The notes: generated by a model from the sequence alone, not told the origin. Positions 16,523 through 24,785 are shown, counted from the first letter of the stretch. The stretch is DNA of 64,000 nucleotides from Roseiflexus sp. RS-1 (GCF_000016665.1 NC_009523.1:4525501-4589500); one strand, 5' to 3'. A program made the numbers and translations.

Positions 16523-17485
16523 TCAAGGGGCGCTCGTATGCACAGCCGGATCCCAGGGCTTTTGCTGACGCAATATTGCGCCGAGAATAGTCAGCAGCTT
16601 GCGCATCGCAGCGACGATGGCGACCTTGCGCGGCTTGCCAGCTTGACACAGGCGCTGATAGAAGGCGCGCCTGACCAGACGGCGCCGCGTGGCCGCCAGG
16701 GTCGCCATGTACAACACGCTGCGCACATCCCTCCTGCCGCCGGAGATATGCCGGGGTTTGTGCTGTGCGCCGCTCTGATTGGCATACGGCGCAACGCCCA
16801 CAACGGCCGCCGCTTCCGTGCGCTTGATGGTCCCCAGTTCGGGCAGGCGGAGCAGCAGGTTCAGTGCGGTGATCGCGCCGATGCCGGGCACGCTGTCGCG
16901 CAGCTCCCGTTTCCGGCGCACCTCGTCGGTGCGCTCCGCCTCGTTGTCGCGTTCCTGCTCAAGCGCACGGATCTCCTGATCCAGCCAATCAATATGCTTC
17001 TGGATGCCCGGGCGGAGGTTCGGCGCGGCAGCCGTCAACCGATTGATCTCAGCCGTCCGCATCTGAATCACCTGCTCCCGCCGGACCAGCAGGTCGCGCA
17101 AGGATGCGCGCTGCTCGTCCGTCGCTTGGTGGTGCGGCGGGCGCACCCGTTCGGCAAAGCGGGCGAGCAACCGGGCATCCAGGCGGTCGGTCTTCGCCTG
17201 GCGTCCTTCCGCGTGCGCCAGGGCGCGCACGCGGCGTGGCTGCACCCGCGCCGTCGGCACGCCAGCCTGGAGCAGTTGGGCGAACACCATGCGCTCCAGC
17301 CCGCCGGTCGCCTCCAGCACAATCAGGGTCGGCTGCAGGCGCTGGAGTCGCGTGACCAGGAGCTGGACACCTTCGTCGGTATACGGTATCGTCTCGAGTG
17401 GCGCGTGCGGGTCGGCGCCAAACGCCACATCCAGCGTCTGTTTGGAGACATCAATGCCGATAAAGAGCGACTCACGGGAAGCCAT
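16523..17485 (-). CDS. IS110-family transposase
   Basis: The 320-residue protein has the two IS110 domains. The N-terminal RuvC-like DEDD domain shows FIGIDVSKQTLDVAFG (Asp12), TLIVLEATGGLE (Glu) and KTDRLDARLLARF (the D..D pair). After a coiled region, the C-terminal transposase_20 domain contains LRDSVPGIGAITALNLL and ISGGRRDVRSVLYMATLAA, including the serine used in recombination. The length and all motifs are intact, so it may be active. IS110 enzymes use a non-coding bridge RNA encoded beside the gene; the non-coding stretch 17486-17851 is the likely place. Its CDS covers most of the mobile element at 16382-17866. Confidence 0.93.
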   Translation of the reverse strand: MASRESLFIGIDVSKQTLDVAFGADPHAPLETIPYTDEGVQLLVTRLQRLQPTLIVLEATGGLERMVFAQLLQAGVPTARVQPRRVRALAHAEGRQAKTDRLDARLLARFAERVRPPHHQATDEQRASLRDLLVRREQVIQMRTAEINRLTAAAPNLRPGIQKHIDWLDQEIRALEQERDNEAERTDEVRRKRELRDSVPGIGAITALNLLLRLPELGTIKRTEAAAVVGVAPYANQSGAQHKPRHISGGRRDVRSVLYMATLAATRRRLVRRAFYQRLCQAGKPRKVAIVAAMRKLLTILGAILRQQKPWDPAVHTSAP

Positions 17486-17763
17486 ACACAGAACCTCCTG
17501 AGGAAAACGGCGCCAGCCTTGCTAGCATATGCGGGTTTGAGGGCCCAGATAACTGTTCGGCTTGGTCGCGTTGAAGGACACGGCTACCCAACACTCCGCG
17601 GCGATCTCGTGAACCTGGCGCAGAACGGTATACCGTGTCCCGTTAGATTATACTAGGCGCAGAGGCGCGGAGAGCGCGCGCAGGTCTTGCAAGGTCTGTC
17701 AGACGGGGCTGCACCCGTCGCTGGAAACGAGCGCTTCACGCGCCGCCTCGAGGCGGCGCCGTG

Positions 17764-17787
17764 GGGGGCACGGCATGCCGTGCCCCC
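17764..17787. repeat. 24-bp perfect GC-rich palindrome
   Basis: The sequence is perfectly self-complementary around GGCATGCC. A 28-bp palindrome with the same core (GCACGGCATGCCGTGC) occurs at 48171-48198. Here it lies in the non-coding 5' side of the IS110 transposase, within the 796-bp non-coding stretch 17486-18281. That stretch also contains two similar segments that begin CCCGTCGCTGGAA. Confidence 0.6.
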
Positions 17788-17866
17788 ACACCCGTCGCTG
17801 GAAGTGGGCGCCTCGCGCAACGCGGCAGACCCGGACGAGGGTCAACGTATTTGAGAACTGCTATAA

Positions 17867-17964
17867 ATCCGCTATACTGCGCTAGCCGTGGGGCTGAAGC
17901 CCTCGGCTAACCAGGGCAAAGCCCGCCTGCGCGGGCTATACCGGATTATTTATTCAAAGACCAT
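17867..17964 (-). repeat. R1 repeat, larger part of a copy split by the 1.5-kb element
   Basis: It matches R1 from its TATAGCGG end through both internal hairpins to the ATGGTCTTTGAATAAATAAT end (read on the minus strand). The missing 14 bp of the other end, ATGGAGATTGAAAA, lie at 16368-16381, across the inserted element. The outer flanks can pair: GCCCGACGCTT on one side and GAGCATCGGGC on the other. Confidence 0.8.
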
Positions 17965-18130
17965 AAGCGTCGGGCTGCGCGCACGAAGGGCGCTGCCGCA
18001 CCCGCGCTGGCGCGTGCGGATGCTCCGCGCCAGCCCCGCGCCAGCGGGGCTTCGTGCGCGCAGCGCGGGCGTTCACGTCCGCGCGGGCGTTGCGCGCCCT
18101 CGTGCATGCGCATGCTGCGGAACCAACCGC

Positions 18131-18235
18131 GCCGCCCCGCCCGACACTGAACCGGCGGGCCGGGCGAACGACGGGCGCCGCCCCGCCCGACACTGAACCG
18201 GCGGGCTGGGCGAACGACGGGCGCCGCCCCGCCCG
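18131..18235. repeat. 46-bp GC-rich tandem repeat, about 2.3 copies
   Basis: Units start at 18131, 18177 and 18223 (the last partial) with GCCGCCCCGCCCGACACTGA; the first two differ at one position. The array lies just upstream of the HEPN-CBS gene. A related GCCGCCCCGCCCGA stretch occurs near 16350. The surrounding DNA (17970-18280) is very GC-rich and otherwise holds no gene that I can support. Confidence 0.7.
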
Positions 18236-18281
18236 CACGCCGGGGGATACGCATGCGGAGCGCTCACCTTCTTGTCAATGC

Positions 18282-19076
18282 ATGACTGCTCCCACCGAGG
18301 GTTTTGCGCGCCGGGCGCTGGCGTTGCGTGCCATGCTGTGCGACGACAGCGCCAGCGCAGGCGATCAGGCGCTCAAATTGCTCGAAGAGTATCTCGAACG
18401 CCTGACGTACCGCTACGGCTATGTCGGCGATGGAAGCCTGGGGCGCTATGCAAACTTTCTCCGCGGACGAGACGCGCTCGATGAAGACCTTATCGAGCGC
18501 ATCGACGCTTATACGCAGGTGCGCAACTGTCTGGCGCATTCCTGCGGGTTGCAGACCTCTCTCGATCTGGTTGCCGGGCTGATCGAGTTCATCGAGTTCC
18601 TCCTCAAGCGCAGCGCTCCAACCGCCGAAGAGTTGATGACGCGCGCCGTTCGCACTATCGATCAGACGGAGTCGCTGGCGCATGACCTGCTGATTCGCAG
18701 CGGCTATGGACGGTTGCCGGTGTTGAGCGATGATCGCCGGATTGTCGGATTGTTGACGGAGCGCGATCTTGTGGCGACACAGGCGCTTGCTGAGCGGGCG
18801 AATCGGCGTTTCGCCGATCTGACGGTTGCCGATGTATTGCCGCCAGACGCTCTTGATCGCGTGGTGTGCATTGCGCCAGACACGCCGCGTGAGGATGTGG
18901 CGGAAGCGTTGACGCGCAGCGGGGTGATTGCGTGTCCGGTCACGCCGGGCGGTTTGCCCGATAAAGCGCCGCCCGGCATCATCACCCATGCAGATGTGCT
19001 CTATCGGATGCAGGGATGCTCGCGGGGAAGGGAACCCAGGAGTCGCGTTCGGCGTCGTAGCCGTACCGCAGCGTAA
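18282..19076 (+). CDS. HEPN-like domain fused to a CBS pair (candidate nucleotide-gated RNase)
   Basis: The 264-residue protein has an all-helical N-terminal domain (about residues 5-112) with R81-NCLA-H86 (RNCLAH), the Rx4H motif with a polar residue after Arg that marks HEPN RNases. Residues 113-165 form one CBS domain (AEELMTRAVRTIDQTESLAHD to IVGLLTERDLV) and 178-242 a second (FADLTVADVLPPDALDRVVCI to IITHADVL). CBS pairs bind AMP, ATP, SAM or cyclic dinucleotides, so ligand binding could control the RNase-like domain. No partner antitoxin gene is adjacent. The start is uncertain, since no good ribosome-binding site precedes 18282 and the upstream frame runs into repeats. The basic C-terminal tail overlaps the convergent gene by 95 bp. 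The CBS call is firm; the HEPN call rests on motif and predicted helices. Confidence 0.72.
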   Translation: MTAPTEGFARRALALRAMLCDDSASAGDQALKLLEEYLERLTYRYGYVGDGSLGRYANFLRGRDALDEDLIERIDAYTQVRNCLAHSCGLQTSLDLVAGLIEFIEFLLKRSAPTAEELMTRAVRTIDQTESLAHDLLIRSGYGRLPVLSDDRRIVGLLTERDLVATQALAERANRRFADLTVADVLPPDALDRVVCIAPDTPREDVAEALTRSGVIACPVTPGGLPDKAPPGIITHADVLYRMQGCSRGREPRSRVRRRSRTAA

Positions 19077-20052
19077 CCTGCTGTTGTTCGGAGACGGCGC
19101 GCAGGTTGAAGGTGAACGGCACGATGAAGAGGGTCATGTTCGTCTGATCGAAACTGATCCGGCGCACACGCGGATCGGCAAACGTCGTCACCTGCTCGTC
19201 GAGAGTCAGATCGATGCGAAACTCGCCGGTGGCGTGACCGGCGGCGTCCAGTTCAACCGAGCCAACGTCGGCGCTGCGCGCCAGCCCGACGTACAGACGC
19301 TTCCCTGTACGCCCCTGAAACACTGCCAGCCCGATGGCATCGATGCCGATCACCTCATCACTGATCTCCCTGCTCGCCAGGTCGATCCGCACGATCCGCC
19401 CCTCTTCCGACTGCCGGGTCGAACCGGCGACCGTGCTGACATAGAGCGCGTGGGTGTCGCAGTCGTATGTCATTCCCAGTATCCCGAACGGATTATCGCT
19501 CGAACCGGCTGGCGCGCCCGGCAGGGTGACGAACGGCTGCAATTCTGCCGTGTCGCTATCGATCCGGTAAATCACATTCAGGCTTCCCGGCGGGTTGTCA
19601 CTCACGGCGGTGCGTGGCACGGCAGCGGTATAGATATGCCCATCGCGGTCGATGACGAATGGTCCAAGCGTTCCGGCATCGTCCCATGACGGCTCCTGAT
19701 GAATGTCGCGCAGCGCAGGATCGGCAGTGACCGGCACGCGCCCGTCGAAGATCACCAGACCGCGGTACAGGCGCTCACTGGTGCTGATGCCGAGGCGGTC
19801 GGCATACCCCAATCGTGCGGCGAAACGCGGAATACTGCGACAACCGGTGACGCCGCCGATGACCCCGGAAGATTGCGTCGGCGCCTGCGATGCCTGTTCC
19901 GCGCGGCGCGTCATCCACCACCCCGCGCCTGCTACTGCCAGCAGCACGATGACCCCCACCGCCAGCAACAGGAATCCGCGAGTAGCATTCGGTGGTGCAG
20001 ATGCGGTCGTGCGGCGCCTTCGCAATGTCGCCGTCTGACGCCGTTTCCCCAT
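18982..20052 (-). CDS. Membrane-anchored beta-propeller-like protein of unknown function
   Basis: The 356-residue protein starts at ATG 20052, which overlaps the TGA of the preceding gene (TGATG), implying translational coupling; the longer frame would start inside that gene. A basic N-terminus (MGKRRQTATLRRRR) and one membrane helix (GFLLLAVGVIVLLAVAGAGWWM, about residues 24-45) leave the rest outside the membrane. Repeated segments such as FVIDRDGHIYTAAV, VIYRIDSDTAELQPFV and RIVRIDLASREISDEV look like propeller blades in the SMP-30/NHL style. No catalytic residues are recognisable. Its 3' end overlaps the convergent HEPN-CBS gene by 95 bp, an unusually deep tail-to-tail overlap. Confidence 0.7.
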   Translation of the reverse strand: MGKRRQTATLRRRRTTASAPPNATRGFLLLAVGVIVLLAVAGAGWWMTRRAEQASQAPTQSSGVIGGVTGCRSIPRFAARLGYADRLGISTSERLYRGLVIFDGRVPVTADPALRDIHQEPSWDDAGTLGPFVIDRDGHIYTAAVPRTAVSDNPPGSLNVIYRIDSDTAELQPFVTLPGAPAGSSDNPFGILGMTYDCDTHALYVSTVAGSTRQSEEGRIVRIDLASREISDEVIGIDAIGLAVFQGRTGKRLYVGLARSADVGSVELDAAGHATGEFRIDLTLDEQVTTFADPRVRRISFDQTNMTLFIVPFTFNLRAVSEQQQVTLRYGYDAERDSWVPFPASIPASDRAHLHG

Positions 20053-21839
20053 CAGTTGCCTCCGATTGGTACGAACAGTGGACCGGCGGCGCAGGGCCAG
20101 ACACGGGGCACAAAAACGCCATCTTGCAGGATCGAGTCGGCCCAACAGTATTCGGCGCCAGGGGTGTCCGAGTTTTTCAACTGCGGGACGTACCAGATGA
20201 CCAGCGGTGCATACTCCAGCGACTCCGGCGGTGTCAGGAAGCGCTCCGGTCCCTGACGTTCATCGGTATTGCAACAATCGCCAAGCGTTGGCAGATCGCT
20301 CTCCCCCTCGTCGCGCTCAACGTCGCCGCGCACAGCATAGAGATAGGCGTTGTCGCCGCGTCCGCCATCGTTGAACTGACCACGCCCCGGTGCAATATAC
20401 CATCCGTGTCGGCTGACGTTCGTCACCCGATACTGATACCCCTCCGGCGTATACGCGGTCGTATCACGCTGCACCTGCCATCCCTCGGTCTTCCAGTCCC
20501 GCCAGCCAGCGCCGGTCCATTCGGCGAAGGTATATCGGTCTTCCGCCAGTGCAATCCGCATAACCGGACGATACATGCCATCATTGCCGCAACCGCGTCC
20601 TTCGCTCACGAATACGATGCGAAAACTGCCATCCTGGTAGAACTCATAGCGTTGACGGTACGCATAGTTGCATGGCGTGGGCCAGAACTCGCTGCGGAAG
20701 CGTTGCACCAGTGCAAACCCGTCAACGCCATTTGCCGCACGGATCGGCTCGATCTGAGGTCCATCCCATGCCACCACTGCAGCTGCCGAAAATGCCGGAC
20801 ATCCGAGTGCATCGCTGTAGCCAAACCCTTCCTGTTGCGAATAACTGATGTGGACATCGACCAGTTTGGCGCTACGGAGCACCGGACGATCATTGAAGCG
20901 CACATCTTCGATGCGCAACCCGTCGGTACTGGTCAGCAGATAATGGAGCGACCACCCATCGCGGCGCACATCGGTCGCCCGATCACAGTACTGCGCCGTC
21001 ACCACGTCGTCCTGCAACCGCTGCTCGGTGACCGGACGACGACTCGATACACCCAGGTCGGTCCAGCGCAGACCGACAATTGTGTAATCGACCAGATCGA
21101 CGATCACCCACAGCGCCCGTTCGCCCCAGACAAAGATCGGCGCCGTACACAGGTGACGGGATCGTTCGCAGACGGTCGCCTGGAACTGCACTTTCATCTG
21201 CGGTTGCTGGATCATCTGCTGATCGGGAGGCAACCCCAGTTCTGCGCGCACTTCGGGCGCTGCCAGCGCAATCTGCGCCGCCAGATCCAGCAGATGGCGC
21301 GGCACAATTGTCGGTTGTGTATCATCGAGCGATGTGACGCGATGGACTCGCCCCGCCTGCGGATCGACAACCGCAAGCACCGTGCGATCGCGCGCGTAGT
21401 CGTACAGTTCGACCCGGTAGCACGTCCGGTTACGACAGACATCCCCCGCCAGCGCATCATCCGCCGGACCGAGCGGATAGATGCCGAAGACCTCGGATCG
21501 CACCAGGCGTCCATCCGCCGTCGCCAGCGCCTGACGCACGCGCTCATCGGCGACGGCTATCCGCCAGGCTGCCTGCTGTGCTGCGTCGAGTCCATCGAGC
21601 AGCATCAGTGGTTCAGCGCGCGCCAGCGCCTGCTCAACCTGCGCGCGACGTTCTGCCAGCAATGGCGCCGCTGACGGCGGCGGCGTGGCGCGAGGCGCAA
21701 GACGCCCCGGATCGGCTGGCGGCGTCATCGGGCGGACAATCGGCGTGCGTTGGGGTACAGATGTGGGTGGAGGTGACGCTGCAGGTTGACCACAGGCAAT
21801 CAGAAAGATCAGAAAGATGATCGTCAAGACACGCTTCAT
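20052..21839 (-). CDS. Large lipoprotein of unknown function
   Basis: The 595-residue protein starts best at ATG 21839. Its lipoprotein signal peptide is MKRVLTIIFLIFLIACGQPA, with a lipobox L-I-A-C and a diacylglyceryl-modified Cys17. A Pro/Thr linker follows, then a long extracellular region with no repeat or domain I recognise; it contains many aromatic residues and several Cys (for example CCNTDERQG near the C-terminus). The stop codon overlaps the start of the downstream membrane-anchored propeller gene (TGATG), so the two proteins are made together and probably act in one surface complex. The first stretch has alternating helices (VEQALARAEPLMLLDGLDAA). No function is assigned. Confidence 0.72.
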   Translation of the reverse strand: MKRVLTIIFLIFLIACGQPAASPPPTSVPQRTPIVRPMTPPADPGRLAPRATPPPSAAPLLAERRAQVEQALARAEPLMLLDGLDAAQQAAWRIAVADERVRQALATADGRLVRSEVFGIYPLGPADDALAGDVCRNRTCYRVELYDYARDRTVLAVVDPQAGRVHRVTSLDDTQPTIVPRHLLDLAAQIALAAPEVRAELGLPPDQQMIQQPQMKVQFQATVCERSRHLCTAPIFVWGERALWVIVDLVDYTIVGLRWTDLGVSSRRPVTEQRLQDDVVTAQYCDRATDVRRDGWSLHYLLTSTDGLRIEDVRFNDRPVLRSAKLVDVHISYSQQEGFGYSDALGCPAFSAAAVVAWDGPQIEPIRAANGVDGFALVQRFRSEFWPTPCNYAYRQRYEFYQDGSFRIVFVSEGRGCGNDGMYRPVMRIALAEDRYTFAEWTGAGWRDWKTEGWQVQRDTTAYTPEGYQYRVTNVSRHGWYIAPGRGQFNDGGRGDNAYLYAVRGDVERDEGESDLPTLGDCCNTDERQGPERFLTPPESLEYAPLVIWYVPQLKNSDTPGAEYCWADSILQDGVFVPRVWPCAAGPLFVPIGGN

Positions 21840-21930
21840 GGGCGCCCCGTGCATACGCAGGAACAAGCGGTATCACCGGTTCATAGTACCACGAGTCGTC
21901 TGGCTCTGGCGAATGGAACCGGCGGAGTAA

Positions 21931-22530
21931 GAGCCTATCCGAAGAACCCGGCGGCGCGCACGGCGATCACGCCGCAGGCGAAAAGGTTCCAGTGGTTCGG
22001 ATAGGCGCTGAGCACACCGGGTTGCATGACGGTTTCGCGTGGCGGAACGACGAACCTGGTGCGACAGGGTGGTTCCGCTCGCCGCCTGGCGACTGAAGTC
22101 GCGGCTGGCAGGCGGGAAGCCCGCCTGCGCGGGCGTGAGGGAGCGCATCCCGCTCGTCCGTAGCCAGGCCCGTCGGACTTCCACGTCTTAGCGCCTATCC
22201 GAAGAACCCGGCGGCGCGCACGGCGATCACGCCGCAGGCGAAACGGTTACCGTTGTTCGGATAGGCGCTGAGCACACCGAGTCGCATGACGGTTTCGCGT
22301 GGCGGAACGACGAACCTTGTGCGACAGGGTGGTTCCGCTCGCCGCCTGGCGACTGAAGTCGCGGCTGGCAGGCGGGAAGCCCGCCTGCGCGGGCTTGCGG
22401 GGGCGCATCCCGCTCGCCCGTAGCCAGGCCCGTCGGACTTCCACGTCTTAGCGCCTATCCGAAGAACCCGGCGGCGCGCACGGCGATCACGCCGCAGGCG
22501 AAAAGGTTCCAGTTGTTCGGATAGGCTCTA
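21931..22530. repeat. 260-bp direct repeat, 2.3 copies, with an 80-bp inverted-repeat module
   Basis: Copies begin at 21931, 22191 and 22451, exactly 260 bp apart, and differ at few positions; the third stops after 80 bp. Each 80-bp start is bounded by GCCTATCCGAA and TTCGGATAGGC, an 11-bp inverted repeat as in a miniature transposon. The other 180 bp contain a GCAGGCGGG/CCCGCCTGC hairpin. Short reading frames here are by-products of the repeat and are not called. Confidence 0.8.
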
Positions 22531-22635
22531 AGTGTTCACATTTCTCCTGGGAGCGAGGGCATCTTGCCCTCGCAGACGCGACACGGACGGGACTCCCTCG
22601 CCCCCAGGCGCGTGCGTTGCCCCTGGTGCAAACAG
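22531..22635. repeat. Interspersed hairpin repeat, copy 1
   Basis: About 100 bp are shared with 46708-46807, starting at a TTTCTCCTGGGAGCGAGGG core, followed by a GCGAGGGC/GCCCTCGC hairpin with a 5-base loop. The copies diverge toward the right end. It adjoins the 260-bp repeats directly. Confidence 0.65.
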
Positions 22636-22639
22636 GCGC

Positions 22640-23251
22640 CCGGCAGGATGCCTCGGGGAGCAGGAAGCAATCTGTCTGCGCTCTGTGATAGTGCTGGTCA
22701 TGTCCTTGAGAGAAGAACTGACAACCATATTTATACACCTGAGATGAATTGTTTGTCATTTCTAAAAGACTTGACAGTAATCTTCCAAAGATCGGTATTC
22801 TACTTGAAAATAAAGCATGACTTAGATGCGAGGATGTTCATTGTTTGTGTTTGAGCGCCTGATCCAATGGCTTATCTCCTCAAAATTCTTGCTCATATGT
22901 GCACATAATATACCTCTTGTTTACCTTCTGGAATCACCGCATCACGTATCTGATGATAAAAATGTCATAATAGTGATCATAGTTGGTTGGCGGTTGTTCA
23001 TCTTCGGTTGCTAGAGTGGGTTGCGAAGAAAGCAACAACCTTCCCCCTTTCCACCTATCACTCCACCCCCATCAGGCACGAACAGCGTAGCACATCTTCA
23101 GATAATTGGGTGTGATGGACGATCCTCGTGATCGGGTCTTCGTCACGCCAGCTTATGACGCCAGTTCTCTGGCGGTGGGTGTGTTTATGCTCGCAGACAC
23201 AGCGCCCGGCTGTGGTTGGTGCTGGCAGCAGTGGTTCGGAGGACCATGGCA
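22640..23251 (+). other. AT-rich non-coding leader before the exopolysaccharide locus
   Basis: No supportable gene is present in about 600 bp. From about 22690 to 23010 the base composition is far more AT-rich than the surrounding coding DNA. It contains a TTGACA...TATTCT pair, a 12-bp palindrome TATGTGCACATA at 22896-22907, and a small GTTGC/GCAAC hairpin near 23017. Such a stretch is a likely landing site for regulators or silencing proteins, or an untranslated leader, for the 25-kb locus that follows. Confidence 0.5.
22771..22801 (+). promoter_or_regulatory. Candidate promoter of the exopolysaccharide locus
   Basis: TTGACA at 22771-22776 and TATTCT at 22796-22801 are 19 bp apart, slightly wide. 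If used, the untranslated leader would be about 440 nt. The nearby perfect palindrome at 22896-22907 could be an operator. Confidence 0.35.
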
Positions 23252-24694
23252 ATGGATACACGAGCATTTCGGCGATTGATGCGGCGGCGATGGCGTTCAA
23301 TCCTGGCAGGAACAATCATCGTCGGGGTGCTGACACTGATCGTCGATCTGCTTCAACCGCCGGTCTACCAGGCGTCGGCGACCCTCCTCGTCAACCAGAA
23401 TCGGGGCATGACGGCGCCGAGTTATGAATCGGTGCTGATGAGTCAACAACTGACGCGCACCTATGCGGAACTTTTGAAGAAGCGACCGCTCTACGAGGGG
23501 GTGATTGCCAGTCTGAATCTCGAAACGACACCGGAGCGGTTAATGCGCAACGTCCGGGTGTCTACCATTCGCGATACGCAGTTGATCGTTGTGTCGGTGC
23601 GCGACCGCTCCCCCCAACGCGCCGCAGAAATTGCGAACGAACTGGTGCGTCTTCTCCGTGAGCAGGATCGTCAATTGCTCGCGGGCGCGTATGCGGGAGG
23701 AGAAAGAGGACTGAGCGTGGTTGAACCGGCGTGGCCCGATCCAGTCCCGTTCAGTCCAAAGATCGCACGTGATGTGTTGCTGGGCGTGATCTTCGGTCTG
23801 TTGGGCATGTTCGGCATTGCCGTGGTGCGTGAGTACATCGATGAGACGGTCAAGACCAGCGATGACGCCGCACGATTGACCAATGCGCCTGTTCTTGGGG
23901 TTATCCGGGGCGCTTCCGGCGCTGCGCAACGGTCATTTGCCATCGACGATCACACACCGGAAGCCTACCGTATGCTTGCGGTGCATCTGCGCACCGTGCT
24001 GCACGATCAGCGCGCGTCTACGCTGATCGTTACCAGCGCGGAACCGTTGGAAGATGCCCGCACAGTGGCTGCATATCTGGCAGCGGTCTCTGCCCGGATT
24101 GGTCAACGGGTCATTCTGGTGGATGGCGATCTGCGGCAACCGATGCTTCACTCCTTTTTTGACCTGGCGGGTGTTCCTGGATTGAAAGAAGCGCTGGAAT
24201 GCGCTCAGTCGCTGCCGGTCTACCGCTACCTGCGCCCGACGTCGTTTGCCCACCTGATGCTGCTACCCGGCGGCGAGCCGACGGCGAATCCGATGATCCT
24301 GCTCGACTCATCACGGCTGCATGACATTGTTGCGGAACTGCACCAGCACGCCGAACTGGTGATCATGGTCGGTCCGGCGCTGCTCGCCTTCGCCGATACG
24401 CTGCTGCTTGCGAAAACGGCAGACGCTGCTCTGCTCGTCGTGCGCGCCGAATCGACCGGCGCTGCTGCCACCGTTGCCGCCCGCGCGATGCTGGATCGGG
24501 CGTCGATCCGGATGGCAGGAGTCGTCCTGACCGGCGCGGTCGATGAACCGCTCGCCTCCTGGAGCGGCGATCCGGCGGATATTGGATCCCCTGTGACCCG
24601 CCAGCGCCTGGGGTTGGGAACGGGAGGAAAACATGCGCTGCGTGGTGTGGCGCCGCCGACATCCTCGACTTCATCACGCGCGTCGGACGCATAG
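23252..24694 (+). CDS. Polysaccharide co-polymerase (Wzz-like) fused to a degenerate tyrosine-kinase domain
   Basis: The 480-residue protein has a Wzz domain flanked by membrane helices (SILAGTIIVGVLTLIVDLL near residue 15 and DVLLGVIFGLLGMFGIAVV near 175). The cytoplasmic half is shaped like a CapB/BY-kinase, but the P-loop at about 261-272 reads TSAEPLEDARTV instead of the usual G.GKS/T, and the Walker B position reads LVIMVGPALL without its Asp. Only the Walker A' motif VDGDLRQP (290-297) survives, and there is no C-terminal Tyr cluster. The protein should control chain length without being an active kinase. ATG 23252 is preferred because GGAGG lies at ideal spacing; 23246 is the alternative. 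It is the first gene of the locus. Confidence 0.87.
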   Translation: MDTRAFRRLMRRRWRSILAGTIIVGVLTLIVDLLQPPVYQASATLLVNQNRGMTAPSYESVLMSQQLTRTYAELLKKRPLYEGVIASLNLETTPERLMRNVRVSTIRDTQLIVVSVRDRSPQRAAEIANELVRLLREQDRQLLAGAYAGGERGLSVVEPAWPDPVPFSPKIARDVLLGVIFGLLGMFGIAVVREYIDETVKTSDDAARLTNAPVLGVIRGASGAAQRSFAIDDHTPEAYRMLAVHLRTVLHDQRASTLIVTSAEPLEDARTVAAYLAAVSARIGQRVILVDGDLRQPMLHSFFDLAGVPGLKEALECAQSLPVYRYLRPTSFAHLMLLPGGEPTANPMILLDSSRLHDIVAELHQHAELVIMVGPALLAFADTLLLAKTADAALLVVRAESTGAAATVAARAMLDRASIRMAGVVLTGAVDEPLASWSGDPADIGSPVTRQRLGLGTGGKHALRGVAPPTSSTSSRASDA

Positions 24695-24785
24695 GCTTCC
24701 TTCATTTCCGACAGTTCCAATCCGCATATCGACGACGACTTCTCACAGTGAATATGGTCGCTGACATGTGCGAGGGAGGTGTACG

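Larger units (their letters stand above)
16382..17866. mobile_element. 1.5-kb mobile element with 15-bp terminal inverted repeats carrying an IS110-type transposase
   Basis: The 15-mer TTATAGCAGTTCTCA at 16382-16396 is repeated in inverted orientation at 17852-17866. The segment between them splits an R1 repeat whose two parts (16368-16381 and 17867-17964) join to about 112 bp, showing that the whole 1.48 kb was inserted. It contains one intact IS110-type transposase and about 365 bp of non-coding DNA on the transposase's 5' side. IS110 elements normally lack true terminal inverted repeats, so the termini may belong to a host element in which the IS110 is nested. Confidence 0.7.

Noticed and set aside
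22826-23014. Small plus-strand frame in the AT-rich leader
   Set aside because: It has no ribosome-binding site and no family likeness, and lies in DNA whose features look regulatory.
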